Shown in pieces: positions 47,576 to 56,854 of a stretch of 64,000 nt of DNA. The number at the start of each line of letters is the position of its first letter. The first letter of the stretch is position 1. Made by a program: the position numbers and the translations under genes. The notes below the pieces were generated by a model, which saw only the letters and a program-made list of their open reading frames with translations, was not told where the DNA came from and searched no databases. Source of the stretch: an uncultured Aquimonas sp. Its GTDB lineage: Bacteria; Pseudomonadota; Gammaproteobacteria; Xanthomonadales; Xanthomonadaceae. The stretch spans positions 1 through 64,000 of the forward strand of contig NZ_CALART010000089.1 of the NCBI RefSeq assembly GCF_937888285.1. Direction: 5' to 3'.

Positions 47576-48514
47576 TCAGCCCCGCGCCGGAGCCTGCCGC
47601 GCCTGGCGCAGGAAGGGATGCGGATTCACCGTGCGACCGTTGTGGATCACCTCGATATGCACATGCGAGCCGGTCGAGCGGCCGGTCGAGCCCATCTTGG
47701 CGATCAGCTCGCCGGCACGGACGCGGTCGCCCTCCTCCACCAGGTTCTCCTGGTTGTGCGCATAGCGGGTGACATAGCCGTTGCCGTGGTCGATGTCGAC
47801 CATGTTGCCGTAGCCGGGGTGGCGCCCCGAGAAGACCACGACGCCGTCGGCCACCGAAAGGATGTCGCTGCCGCGCGGTCCGTTGAAGTCCACGCCCGAG
47901 TGGAAATGGCTGCGGCCAGTGAAGGGATCGATGCGGGTGCCGTAGGTGGAGGAGGCGTAGCCGGAGCGGACCGGGCTGCCGGTCGGCAGCATCGCCTGCT
48001 CCAACTCGCGGTCGAGCAGCAGGCTTTCGAGAACCCCCAGCTGGTCGCCCTGCTGGGCCAGCTGCTCGGCCAGGCGATCAAGCGAATCGACCAGCTCGCG
48101 CTTGCTGCGGTTGGACACCGCGCCCATGTCCTCCGGGCCGCCGAGCGCGGGGGGCTCGGAGAAATCGAACTCGCCGTCTTCGAGGCGACCGACCTGGGTC
48201 AGGCGCTCACCCAAAGCGTTCAGGCGGTTGGCCTGGGCCTGCAGCTGGCCCAGGCGCGCGGCCATGGCATTCAGCTCTTCCTCGGCCTCGGTGCGGGCGA
48301 CTTCGATGGCGTCGCGCTGTTCGACCAGTTCCTGATTGAGCGTTTCCAGCTGCTTCAACGCGAGCGTCTCGCTCGAGCGCAGGGCCCAGCCAAGCCCGAA
48401 TCCACTGCCGACCAGCAGCGCGAGTGCGGCAAGGCTGCCGCCGATCAGGCGCGGGTCAAGCAGGTTCAGCTTGCGCGGCGCCTTCAGGAAACTCGCTACG
48501 ATGATGATGTTCAT
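47576..48514 (-). CDS. M23-family membrane-anchored murein peptidase
   Basis: A 312-residue protein. A single N-terminal transmembrane helix (about 22-45) is followed by a coiled coil (about 48-100) and a LytM domain (about 185-300). Zinc ligands are visible in HFHSGVDFNG (H-x3-D), with the catalytic region HGNGYVTRYAH and the HVHIEV motif. It should act on peptide cross-bridges or as an amidase activator in the periplasm. ATG 48514 is only 24 bases from the divergent dciA start. The position upstream of secA is conserved in xanthomonads. Confidence 0.93.
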   Translation of the reverse strand: MNIIIVASFLKAPRKLNLLDPRLIGGSLAALALLVGSGFGLGWALRSSETLALKQLETLNQELVEQRDAIEVARTEAEEELNAMAARLGQLQAQANRLNALGERLTQVGRLEDGEFDFSEPPALGGPEDMGAVSNRSKRELVDSLDRLAEQLAQQGDQLGVLESLLLDRELEQAMLPTGSPVRSGYASSTYGTRIDPFTGRSHFHSGVDFNGPRGSDILSVADGVVVFSGRHPGYGNMVDIDHGNGYVTRYAHNQENLVEEGDRVRAGELIAKMGSTGRSTGSHVHIEVIHNGRTVNPHPFLRQARQAPARG

Positions 48515-48538
48515 GGCACTCCGGTCGTTCGTTCGCCC

Positions 48539-48988
48539 ATGCAGACTTTCTCCAAGAGCTCCTTCCAGCCGCTGCTGGCGGCCAAGGAAGGTTCGTCTCT
48601 CGACAGCCTGATCGATCGCGCCCGTGCCCTGGGTGCGCTCGACAAGCGTCTGCGTCAGTCCCTGCCCGACGCGCTGGCCGGCCAGTGTCGACTGGCCAAC
48701 GTGCGCGAAGGCAGGCTTGTCTTTCTGGCGAGCTCTCCGCTGTGGCGCAACAGGCTCCGGCTGGAATCGGAGGCCCTGCTGGCCGCCGCCGCCGAAGCCG
48801 GGGTGCCGGCTTTCGAACTCACCGTGAAAGTGGCGCCGATGCTGACCGTTCCCCCGGAGCAGGCATCGCACTCACCCGTCACACCGGCGGCTGCAGCGGC
48901 GCTGCGGGAAGCGGCCTTCCAGGCCACCGATCCCGAACTCCGCCAGCAGCTGCTGGCTTTGGCCTCCCTGGCCGATCCCGCTTCCTGA
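48539..48988 (+). CDS. dciA: DciA-like (DUF721) helicase-loader protein
   Basis: A 149-residue protein of the DUF721/DciA family, the ancestral loader of the replicative helicase DnaB in bacteria that lack DnaC. The N-terminal domain contains LDSLIDRARALGALDKRLR, a LPDALAGQCRLANVREGRLVF stretch split around residue 50, and SSPLWRNRLRLES. The C-terminal tail is alanine-rich and probably disordered. The position between lpxC and the secA-linked peptidase is typical of xanthomonads and pseudomonads. The ATG at 48539 matches the domain start; longer upstream frame rejected. Confidence 0.85.
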   Translation: MQTFSKSSFQPLLAAKEGSSLDSLIDRARALGALDKRLRQSLPDALAGQCRLANVREGRLVFLASSPLWRNRLRLESEALLAAAAEAGVPAFELTVKVAPMLTVPPEQASHSPVTPAAAAALREAAFQATDPELRQQLLALASLADPAS

Positions 48989-49043
48989 AGGGGCGAACAC
49001 CCCAAGGCCGCCAAGACGGCAGCCAATTCGGAACTTCAATGAT

Positions 49044-49961
49044 TCAGGCGATCGCCTGCGCCGGATGCGCGTAGGAAATCGGCGCGGTCGCCTCGTCCTC
49101 GAAGGTGACCTCTTCCCAGGCCGAGGCATCGGCCAGCATGGCGCGCAGCAGCTGGTTGTTCAGGCCGTGACCCGACTTGTAGCCGTAGAAGGCGCCGATC
49201 AGGCTGTGACCGAGCAGGTAGAGGTCGCCGATGGCGTCGAGGATCTTGTGCTTGACGAATTCGTCCTCGTAGCGCAGGCCATCCTCGTTGAGGACACGGT
49301 AGTCATCCAGCACGATGGCGTTGTCCATCGAACCGCCGAGCACCAGGTTGCGCTCGCGCAGCATCTCGATGTCCTTCATGAAGCCGAAGGTGCGGGCGCG
49401 GCTGACTTCCTTGACGAAACTGGTGGTCGAGAAGTCGATCTCGGCGCTGGAGGTGCTCTTCGAGAACACCGGGTGCTTGAAGTCGATGGTGAAACCGACC
49501 TTGAAGCCCTCGAAGGGCTCGAAGCGGGCCCACTTGTCGCCGTCCTTGACGGTGACCGTCTTCTTGATGCGGATGAACTTCTTGGCGGCGTGCTGCTCTT
49601 CGATGCCGGCGCTCTGCACCAGGAACACGAAGGGGCCGGCCGAGCCGTCCATGATCGGCACTTCCGCGGCCGACAGGTCGATGTAGCAGTTGTCGATGCC
49701 CAGCCCGGCCAGCGCCGACAGCAGATGCTCGACCGTGGACACCTTGACGCCATCCTTGTTGACCAGGGTGCTGGCCATGCTGGTCTCGCCCACGCAGTGC
49801 GCGCAGGCCTTGATTTCGGCGGGCTCGGCCAGGTCGGTGCGACGGAACACGATGCCGGTGTTGACCGCGGCCGGGCGCAGGGTCATGTACACCTTGTCAC
49901 CCGAATGGATGCCCACGCCGGTGGCGCGGATGGCATTGCGGAGCGTGCGTTGGCGGATCAT
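49044..49961 (-). CDS. lpxC: UDP-3-O-acyl-N-acetylglucosamine deacetylase LpxC
   Basis: A 305-residue zinc enzyme, full length. It performs the committed step of lipid A synthesis. Zinc ligands are His79 (TVEHLLSA) and the His and Asp of KHKILDAIGD near 237-246; a further conserved histidine is in GHSLIGAF. Ending the dcw cluster after ftsZ is the standard place. A separate promoter is likely in the 214-base gap after ftsZ. Confidence 0.98.
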   Translation of the reverse strand: MIRQRTLRNAIRATGVGIHSGDKVYMTLRPAAVNTGIVFRRTDLAEPAEIKACAHCVGETSMASTLVNKDGVKVSTVEHLLSALAGLGIDNCYIDLSAAEVPIMDGSAGPFVFLVQSAGIEEQHAAKKFIRIKKTVTVKDGDKWARFEPFEGFKVGFTIDFKHPVFSKSTSSAEIDFSTTSFVKEVSRARTFGFMKDIEMLRERNLVLGGSMDNAIVLDDYRVLNEDGLRYEDEFVKHKILDAIGDLYLLGHSLIGAFYGYKSGHGLNNQLLRAMLADASAWEEVTFEDEATAPISYAHPAQAIA

Positions 49962-50032
49962 GCGCGGGCGGCGTCCCTACGGAGTGCGTGACAAAACGTG
50001 CCGGAGGATGGCACGCGACCCGCCGTCACGCA

Positions 50033-50060
50033 AGCGTAGCAATCGGCAGAAACCCCACAA
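50033..50060 (-). promoter_or_regulatory. Possible lpxC promoter
   Basis: On the minus strand TTGTGG (50060-50055) and TACGCT (50038-50033) are spaced by 16 bases, about 70 bases before the lpxC ATG and after the ftsZ terminator. Match to the sigma70 consensus is moderate. Confidence 0.4.
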
Positions 50061-50097
50061 TCCGTCGCGAAAAAACGACAGATCCACGAAAACCGTG

Positions 50098-50127
50098 ACC
50101 GCGTTCCGGGAACGGACGGAACGCGGT
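50098..50127 (-). terminator. Terminator hairpin after ftsZ
   Basis: ACCGCGTTCC / GGAACGCGGT, a perfect 10-bp stem with a ten-base loop, 48 bases past the ftsZ stop. On the minus strand it is followed by CACGGTTTTCG and further on a run of six T. It should reduce read-through into lpxC. Confidence 0.65.
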
Positions 50128-50175
50128 CGGCGGCGATTCAGCCCCGCGGCCGGGGCGGAATCCGGTGCAACACGA

Positions 50176-51360
50176 TCAGTCCGCCTGGCGCCGCAGGAAG
50201 GCCGGAATGTCGAGGTAGTCCATCGGCAGGTCAGCGGTGGCGACGCGGCCTTCGCTGCGGGCGGCCGCCCGCGGCGCGGAGGCGGCAACCGGGTCGATGG
50301 CCATGCCGGTGGTCGCATCGCGCAGGCCGGCCACCGGGCGCAGGCGCGGCGTCTCGATCTTCTCGATGCGCTCGCTGCGCGGCTGCGGACGCGCCGCCAC
50401 GCCGCGGTTCAGGCCGGTGGCGACCACGGTGACGCGGACCTCGTCCTGCATCTCGTGATCGAGCACGGTGCCGATCACCACCGTCGCGTCTTCCGAGGCG
50501 AACTCCTCGATGGTGCGGCCGACCTCGTCGAACTCGCGCATGGTGAAGTCGGGGCCGGCGGTGATGTTGACCAGGATGCCGCAGGCGCCGGACAGGTTGA
50601 TGTCGTCCAGCAGCGGGTTGCTGATCGCCTTTTCGGCGGCCTCCATGGCGCGCTCTTCGCCGCGGGCGCAGCCCGAGCCCATCATCGCCATGCCCATCTC
50701 GCTCATCACCGTGCGCACATCGGCGAAGTCGACGTTGATCAGGCCCGGCCGGACGATCAGATCGGCGATGCCCTGCACCGCGCCCTGCAGCACGTCGTTG
50801 GCGGCGCGGAAGGCGTGCACCATGGTGGCGTCACGGCCGAGCACGGTGATCAGCTTCTCGTTGGGGATGGTGATCAGCGAGTCGCAGTGGCTCGACAGCT
50901 CCTCGATGCCCTTCAGCGCGACCTGCATGCGGCGGCGGCCCTCGAAGGGGAAGGGCTTGGTGACCACGGCCACAGTCAGGATGCCCATCTCTTTGGCCAG
51001 CTGGGCGATCACCGGTGCCGCACCGGTGCCGGTGCCACCGCCCATGCCGGCGGTGATGAACACCATGTCGGCGCCCGAGATCGCCTCGACGATGCGCTCG
51101 CGATCCTCGAGAGCGGCCTGCCGACCGACTTCGGGATTCGCGCCCGCACCGAGGCCCTTGGTCACGCCCGAGCCCAGCTGCAGGATGTGCTTGGCGCCGG
51201 TGCCCCGGATCGCCTGCGAGTCGGTGTTGGCGCAGATGAACTCCACGCCTTCCAGGCTGGAATTCACCATGTGCGCGACAGCGTTGCCGCCGCCGCCGCC
51301 CACTCCGACCACCTTGATGACCGCATTCGGCGCGGCCCGCTCCACCAGTTCAAACATCAT
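50176..51360 (-). CDS. ftsZ: Cell division GTPase FtsZ
   Basis: A 394-residue tubulin homologue that forms the Z ring. The GTP-binding signature GGGTGTG lies at 107-113; the synergy-loop region and NxDxxD equivalent LINVDFADVRTVM follow. The C-terminal conserved peptide DYLDIPAFLRRQAD should bind FtsA and ZipA. An AAGGAG site precedes the tandem ATGATG at 51360/51357. It follows ftsA by 77 bases, the largest gap in the cluster. Confidence 0.98.
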   Translation of the reverse strand: MMFELVERAAPNAVIKVVGVGGGGGNAVAHMVNSSLEGVEFICANTDSQAIRGTGAKHILQLGSGVTKGLGAGANPEVGRQAALEDRERIVEAISGADMVFITAGMGGGTGTGAAPVIAQLAKEMGILTVAVVTKPFPFEGRRRMQVALKGIEELSSHCDSLITIPNEKLITVLGRDATMVHAFRAANDVLQGAVQGIADLIVRPGLINVDFADVRTVMSEMGMAMMGSGCARGEERAMEAAEKAISNPLLDDINLSGACGILVNITAGPDFTMREFDEVGRTIEEFASEDATVVIGTVLDHEMQDEVRVTVVATGLNRGVAARPQPRSERIEKIETPRLRPVAGLRDATTGMAIDPVAASAPRAAARSEGRVATADLPMDYLDIPAFLRRQAD

Positions 51361-51437
51361 GCTCTCCTTCCGTTCCTTGTGACGCAGCTGCTTGATGACC
51401 CCTGATTGATTCCGCCGGCGCCAACGCGCCCGCGGCT

Positions 51438-52673
51438 CTAGAACTCGCCCCTGAACCAGTTGCGCAGGCGCCCGAAGGCGCTGCCGACCTTGCCCGGCAC
51501 CACCGGCGCGCGGCGCGGACGCTCCTGCTGGCTGCCCCACAGCAGCAGACCGACGCCGGTCGCATGCACGGGGTTACCGACCACTTCGCCCAGGCCACCG
51601 ACGTACTGCGGGATGCCGATGCGCACCGGCATGTGCAGCATTTCTTCTGCCAGTTCCGCCACGCCCTCCATGCGCGAGGCGCCACCGGTCAGCACCAGGC
51701 CCGCGCGCACCAGCTCCTCGAAGCCGGAGCGGCGAAGCTCGGCCTGCACCATCTCGAAGATTTCCTCGTAGCGGTTCTGCACCGCCTCGGCCAGCGCCTG
51801 TCGCGCCAGCCGCCGCGGCGGGCGATCGCCGACGCTGGGCACCTGGATGCTCTCCTCCGCGGTCGCCAGCTGGGCCAGCGCGCAGGCGTAACGCACCTTG
51901 ATCTCTTCGGCGTGCGGCGTCGGCGTGCGCAGCAGATGGGCGATGTCGCTGGTGACCTGATCGCCGGCGATCGGCAGCGAAGCGGTATGGCGGATCGCGC
52001 CCTGCGCGAACACCGCGATGTCGGTGGTGCCGGCGCCGATGTCGACCAGCGCCACACCCAGTTCCTTCTCGTCCGAGGTCAGCACCGCCTGCGAGCTGGC
52101 GAGGCCGGCCAGGATCAGGTCGTCGACCTGCAGGCCACAGCGCTGCACGCACTTCATGATGTTCTGCGCCGCCGACTGCGCGCCGACCACCAGATGCGCG
52201 CGCACTTCCAGGCGCACGCCGGACATGCCGACCGGATGGCGGATGCCCTCCTGCGAGTTGTCGACGATGTACTCCTGCGGGATCGCGTGCAGGATCTTCT
52301 GGTCCGATGGAATCGCCACCGCCTTGGCGGCTTCGAGCACGCGCTCCATGTCGCCGTAGCTGACCTCGCCCTCGCGGATCGGCACGATGCCCGGCGAGTT
52401 CTTGCACTGGGTGTGGCTGCCGGAGATCGAGGCGTAGACCGAGCGGATCTCGCAGCCGGCCATGACTTCGGCCTCCTCGATCGCGCGCTGGATCGAATGC
52501 ACGGTGGACTCGATGTCGACCACCACGCCGCGGCGCAGGCCGGTCGAACTGTGGCTGCCGATGCCGATGACCTCCAGCGGCTCATCGGGCGTGTACTCGC
52601 CGACCAGGGCCACCACCTTGGAGGTGCCGATGTCGAGGCCGACGATCAGGGATTTGTCGCCTTTGCGGTTCAT
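51438..52673 (-). CDS. ftsA: Cell division actin homologue FtsA
   Basis: A 411-residue actin-fold ATPase that tethers FtsZ to the membrane. It starts with LIVGLDIGTSKVVALVGE (phosphate 1), and has DIGAGTTDIAVF (phosphate 2) and VLTGGASRMEGVAEL (adenosine loop). The C-terminal amphipathic helix is GKVGSAFGRLRNWFRGEF. ATG overlaps the ftsQ TGA. Confidence 0.97.
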   Translation of the reverse strand: MNRKGDKSLIVGLDIGTSKVVALVGEYTPDEPLEVIGIGSHSSTGLRRGVVVDIESTVHSIQRAIEEAEVMAGCEIRSVYASISGSHTQCKNSPGIVPIREGEVSYGDMERVLEAAKAVAIPSDQKILHAIPQEYIVDNSQEGIRHPVGMSGVRLEVRAHLVVGAQSAAQNIMKCVQRCGLQVDDLILAGLASSQAVLTSDEKELGVALVDIGAGTTDIAVFAQGAIRHTASLPIAGDQVTSDIAHLLRTPTPHAEEIKVRYACALAQLATAEESIQVPSVGDRPPRRLARQALAEAVQNRYEEIFEMVQAELRRSGFEELVRAGLVLTGGASRMEGVAELAEEMLHMPVRIGIPQYVGGLGEVVGNPVHATGVGLLLWGSQQERPRRAPVVPGKVGSAFGRLRNWFRGEF

Positions 52674-53413
52674 GTGTTCCGTCTCGGTGCAGCGGGGGTG
52701 CCGGCCTCGACGGCCGGGGGCTCGGCCCACAGCAGGGCGAAGCCGTTGGCGTAGCGCAGGTCGGCACGAAGCAGGGGGCGCGCTTCGGCGCGCTTGAGTT
52801 CAGGCAGGGCGGCGACGAAGCGCTCAAGACGCGGCAGGGGCTGGCTGCGGCCCAGCACCAGCTCGGTGCCGCTGGCGAGCAGCAGGGTCCAGGCGCCGCG
52901 CGGCGACAGCTGCAGGTGCTGCGGCGCGTCGCCCACCAGGGTCAGCAGGGGCTGGGTGCGCGCGTACATCTGCATTACTTCGTCGATCTGGCTGTCGGCC
53001 GCCTCGAAGCGCGGCAGGCCCTGCAGGGTTTCCAGGTCGGGCACTTCGAACAGCTGGCCGCGATCGGACAGCAGGCGCGACTCGCCCCAGCGGGCCAGCG
53101 CGCGGTGCTCGACCAAAGCGATCTCCAGGGTGTCGGGCCAGAGCTTGCGCACCGCCACCTGCTCCACCCAGGGCAGGGCCGCGAGCGAGGCGCGCACGCC
53201 CTCCAGGTCGACCGCAAAGAAGCCGCGGTCGAGATGCGGCCGCACCGCCGCCTGCACCTGCTCGGCGCTGACCCGCTGGAATTCGGCGGACACGCGCAGC
53301 TGCCCCAGCGGCCAGCGATCGGACGCGAACCAGCCGTTCAGCACCGCGACCACGGGCAGGGTGACGACCGTCAGTGCGAACAACCAGGCGAACAGGCGGA
53401 CCAGGGCGTTCAT
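52670..53413 (-). CDS. ftsQ: Cell division protein FtsQ
   Basis: A 247-residue bitopic divisome protein. One N-terminal helix (about 8-26), then the POTRA domain (LRVSAEFQRVSAEQVQAAV with FFAVDLEGVRASLAALPWVEQV) and the beta domain. It links early and late divisome proteins through FtsB and FtsL. Overlaps both neighbours by four bases (ATGA), so translation is coupled. Confidence 0.95.
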   Translation of the reverse strand: MNALVRLFAWLFALTVVTLPVVAVLNGWFASDRWPLGQLRVSAEFQRVSAEQVQAAVRPHLDRGFFAVDLEGVRASLAALPWVEQVAVRKLWPDTLEIALVEHRALARWGESRLLSDRGQLFEVPDLETLQGLPRFEAADSQIDEVMQMYARTQPLLTLVGDAPQHLQLSPRGAWTLLLASGTELVLGRSQPLPRLERFVAALPELKRAEARPLLRADLRYANGFALLWAEPPAVEAGTPAAPRRNT

Positions 53414-54357
53414 GCGGGCTCGCGAACCTCAAGCGTCTGGGCGAGGATGGCAAGACAAAGGTCCTCGTAGGACTGCCCCGTCTGGCGCGCGGCCTTGGGC
53501 ACCAGCGAGTGGCTGGTCATGCCCGGTGCGGTGTTCACTTCCAACAGCCAGTTGCGGCCCTCGCGGTCGCGCATCACATCGACCCGGCCCCAGCCGCGGC
53601 AGCCCAGCGCCTCGAAGGCGCGCAGCGCAAGCGCGCCGAGCTCGGCCTCGGCAGGGCCATCAAGTCCCGGACAGAGATACTGCGTTTCCTCCGACTGGTA
53701 CTTCGCCTCGTAGTCGTACCAGGCCCCCTTGGGCACGATGTGGATGCTCGGCAGCGCACGTCCGGCAATGATGCCGACAGTGAAATCGCCCCCTTCGATC
53801 AGCTGCTCCATCAGCAGCTCGCCGGGATAGCGCGCGGCCAGTTCGATCGCGGCATCGAGGTCGGCTTCACTGAACACGCGGCTGACGCCGACGCTGGAGC
53901 CCTCGCAGGCCGGCTTGACGATCACCGGCAGGCCAAGCGTGCGGGCCGCGGCCTGCACGTCGTCGCCCTTCTTCAGACGCACATAGCGCGGCGTCGGCAG
54001 GCCCAGCGCCAGCCAGACCTGCTTGCTGCGGATCTTGTCCATCGACAGCGCCGAGCCGAGCACGTCGGAGCCGGTGTAGGGCACACCGAAGGCTTCGAGC
54101 AGGCCCTGCACCACGCCGTCCTCGCCGCCGCCGTGGTGGCCGTGGAGGATATTGAAGACGCGATCCACCGTTCCTTTCGCAAGCGACTCGCGCAGGGCGG
54201 GAATGCCGTCGACGGCGAAGGCTTCGACGCCGCGCACGCGCAGCGCTTCCAGCACGTTGCGGCCGGAGTCGAGGCTGACCTCGCGCTCGCTGGAGCTGCC
54301 GCCCAGCAGGACGGCGACGCGACCGAAGGTCTTGGGATCGAGTGTGTTCATGCTCAT
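53410..54357 (-). CDS. ddlB: D-alanine--D-alanine ligase
   Basis: A 315-residue ATP-grasp enzyme making D-Ala-D-Ala for the pentapeptide. Motifs are LLGGSSSEREVSL, HGHHGGGEDG, VKPACEGSSVGVS and the metal-binding LLEVNTAPGMTSHS near the end. ATG 54357 overlaps the murC TGA; another ATG in frame is 54351. Confidence 0.97.
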   Translation of the reverse strand: MSMNTLDPKTFGRVAVLLGGSSSEREVSLDSGRNVLEALRVRGVEAFAVDGIPALRESLAKGTVDRVFNILHGHHGGGEDGVVQGLLEAFGVPYTGSDVLGSALSMDKIRSKQVWLALGLPTPRYVRLKKGDDVQAAARTLGLPVIVKPACEGSSVGVSRVFSEADLDAAIELAARYPGELLMEQLIEGGDFTVGIIAGRALPSIHIVPKGAWYDYEAKYQSEETQYLCPGLDGPAEAELGALALRAFEALGCRGWGRVDVMRDREGRNWLLEVNTAPGMTSHSLVPKAARQTGQSYEDLCLAILAQTLEVREPA

Positions 54358-55796
54358 GCGGCCCCGTCCGTGTGGGCAGAAAAGTCGAGTCCGGTCGCGG
54401 CCAGGGCCTGGCTGCTGCGGCCGATGTCACCGGCGCCGGAAAGAATCAGAAGGTCACCATCGACCAGCAGGTCGGGCAGGGTTGCGGCGAGCTCGCGCGG
54501 ATGCGCGACCAGCACCGGGTCGATGCGGCCGCGGGCGCGGATGGCGCGGGCCAGGGCGCGCGCGTCGGCACCCGGGATCGGCGCCTCTCCGGCCGGGTAG
54601 ACCTCGGTCAGTACCAGCACGTCGACCTCGCTCAGCACCGCAGCGAAGTCGTCCAGCAGGTCGCGGGTGCGGCTGTAGCGGTGCGGCTGGAAGGCCAGCA
54701 CCAGGCGCTTGTCGGGCCAGCCGCCGCGGGCCGCGGCAATGGTGGCGGCCAGCTCGCGCGGGTGATGCCCGTAGTCGTCGACCAGCTCGGCGGCGCCCTC
54801 GCGCAGGGCGACCGCGCCGAGGCGGTTGAAGCGCCGGCCCACGCCCTGGAAGCCGCCCAGCGCGCGGATGATGGCAGCGCCGTCCACGCCCAGCTGCCAG
54901 CCGACGGCGGCTGCAGCGAGCGCGTTCTGCACGTTGTGCCGGCCCGGCAGGTTCAGCGTCACCGGCAGCGCCGGCTCGCCCGGCAGGTGCAGGTCGAAGT
55001 GCATCTGCGCGCCGTCCTGGCGGACCGCGCTGGCGCGCACGTCGGCATCCTCGGCGAAGCCATAGGTGACCAGATGACGCGGCATCTCCTCGGCCAGCGC
55101 GCGCACTTCGGGGTCGTCGATGCACAGTACGGCGAGCCCGTAGAAGGGCAGGCGATGCAGGAACTCGGAGAAGGCCGCCTGCACGCGGGCGAAGTCGCCG
55201 CCGTAGTTCTCGAGGTGGTCGACGTCGATATTGGTGACCACCGCGATCAGCGGGGTGAGGCGCAGGAAGCTGCCGTCGCTCTCGTCGGCCTCGGCGACCA
55301 GCCAATCGCCCTGCCCCAGCCCCGCATTGGCGCCGGCCGACAGCAGCTTGCCGCCGATCACGAAGGTCGGGTCGAGCGCGCCTTCCGACAGCACGCTGGC
55401 GGTCAGGCTGGTCGTGGTGGTCTTGCCGTGGGTGCCGGCGATGGCGATGCCGCGGCGGAAGCGCATCAGCTCGGCCAGCATCTCGGCGCGCGGCACGATC
55501 GGCACGCGCTCGGCGCGCGCGGCGACCAGCTCGGGGTTGTCGGCGCGGACCGCGCTCGACACCACCACCACGTCGGCCTCGCGCAGGTTCTCGGCGCGAT
55601 GGCCGATCTCCACGCGCACGCCCTGCTCGCGCAGTCGCGCCGTGGCCGCGCCCTCGGTGAGGTCCGAGCCCGACACGGTGTAGCCCAGCGTGCACAGCAC
55701 CTCGGCAATACCGCTCATGCCGACGCCGCCGATGCCGACGAAATGGACGCGGCGGAAGGCGGTGGCGATGTCGCCGTGGTCGGACAGTCGCCTCAT
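54354..55796 (-). CDS. murC: UDP-N-acetylmuramate--L-alanine ligase MurC
   Basis: A 480-residue Mur ligase adding L-Ala to UDP-MurNAc. The N-terminal UDP-binding loop is HFVGIGGVGMSGIAEVL, the ATP-binding loop GTHGKTTTTS, and the catalytic EADESDGSF. A LVDDYGHHPRE segment is typical of MurC. Stop and start overlap both neighbours as ATGA. Confidence 0.98.
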   Translation of the reverse strand: MRRLSDHGDIATAFRRVHFVGIGGVGMSGIAEVLCTLGYTVSGSDLTEGAATARLREQGVRVEIGHRAENLREADVVVVSSAVRADNPELVAARAERVPIVPRAEMLAELMRFRRGIAIAGTHGKTTTTSLTASVLSEGALDPTFVIGGKLLSAGANAGLGQGDWLVAEADESDGSFLRLTPLIAVVTNIDVDHLENYGGDFARVQAAFSEFLHRLPFYGLAVLCIDDPEVRALAEEMPRHLVTYGFAEDADVRASAVRQDGAQMHFDLHLPGEPALPVTLNLPGRHNVQNALAAAAVGWQLGVDGAAIIRALGGFQGVGRRFNRLGAVALREGAAELVDDYGHHPRELAATIAAARGGWPDKRLVLAFQPHRYSRTRDLLDDFAAVLSEVDVLVLTEVYPAGEAPIPGADARALARAIRARGRIDPVLVAHPRELAATLPDLLVDGDLLILSGAGDIGRSSQALAATGLDFSAHTDGAA

Positions 55797-56854
55797 CGGC
55801 TGGACTCCTCGATGCAGATGTCGGCGACGCGCTCGGCGGCATCGGTGCGCGCAAGCCGGCGCGCGGCGATCGCCATGTCTAGGGCCCGGCCCGCGTCGCC
55901 CGCCAATGCGTGCAGTGCGTCGGCGAGGCGATGAGTGAAGCCCTCGCCTTCCACGACCTTCAGCGCCGCGCCGGCCTCGACCAGCCAGTCGGCATTGCGG
56001 CTCTGGTGGTCATCGGCGGCGGTGGGCAGGGGCACCAGCACGGCGGGCAGACCAACCGCGCAGAGTTCGGCCAGGGTCGAGGCGCCTGCACGGCAGACCA
56101 CGAGGTCCGCCCAGCGGTAGGCCTCAGGCATCTCCTCGATGAAGGCCGTGGTGTCGGCGCGCAGGCCGGCCTCGGCGTAGCGCTGCGCGGTCGCCTCCAG
56201 CGCCGTGGTGCCGGTCTGGTGGCGGATCTCGCAGCAGACGCCCGACAGGCGCAGGGCCTCGGGCAGGTTCTGGTTCAAGGCTCGTGCGCCCTGGCTGCCG
56301 CCGATCACCAGCAGGCGCAGCGGGCCCGGCGCGCGTTCGCGCAGCTCGGGTGCGGGCAGTTCGGCGATCGCGGCGCGCACCGGATTGCCGACGACTTCCT
56401 CGTGCACAAACGTGCCGGGCATGCCGACCAGGCAGCGGCGCGCGAAGCGCGCCAGCAGCCGATTGGTCAGGCCCGGCGCGCGGTTGGATTCATGCAGCAG
56501 CAGCGGACGCCGCAGCAGCCAGGCCGCCAACCCGCCGGGGCCGGCGGCGAATCCGCCGAAACTCAGCACGCAGCGCGGCTTGAGCCGATGCAGCAGGCGC
56601 AGCGCGCCCAGCAGCGCGCGCAGCAGCATGAAGGGCGCGGTCAGACGCCGCAGCAGGCCGCCGCCGCGTAGCCCGCGAACCGGCAGGGTGTGCAGGCTGA
56701 TGCCGGCCGCCGGCACCAGCCGCGTCTCCATCGCGCCCTCGGCGCCCAGCCATTCGACAGGCACGGCGCGCGCGGACAGTGCACGCGCCACCGCCAGGCC
56801 CGGAAAGATGTGCCCGCCGGTGCCGCCGGCAAGAATCAGCACGGGCCCGCTCAT
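55793..56854 (-). CDS. murG: Lipid II synthase MurG
   Basis: A 353-residue GT28 glycosyltransferase that adds GlcNAc to lipid I on the inner face of the membrane. G-loop LILAGGTGGHIFPGLAVA at the N-terminus, GGSQGARALN in the middle, and VCRAGASTLAEL for UDP-GlcNAc binding. Coupled by ATGA to ftsW and murC. Confidence 0.98.
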   Translation of the reverse strand: MSGPVLILAGGTGGHIFPGLAVARALSARAVPVEWLGAEGAMETRLVPAAGISLHTLPVRGLRGGGLLRRLTAPFMLLRALLGALRLLHRLKPRCVLSFGGFAAGPGGLAAWLLRRPLLLHESNRAPGLTNRLLARFARRCLVGMPGTFVHEEVVGNPVRAAIAELPAPELRERAPGPLRLLVIGGSQGARALNQNLPEALRLSGVCCEIRHQTGTTALEATAQRYAEAGLRADTTAFIEEMPEAYRWADLVVCRAGASTLAELCAVGLPAVLVPLPTAADDHQSRNADWLVEAGAALKVVEGEGFTHRLADALHALAGDAGRALDMAIAARRLARTDAAERVADICIEESSR

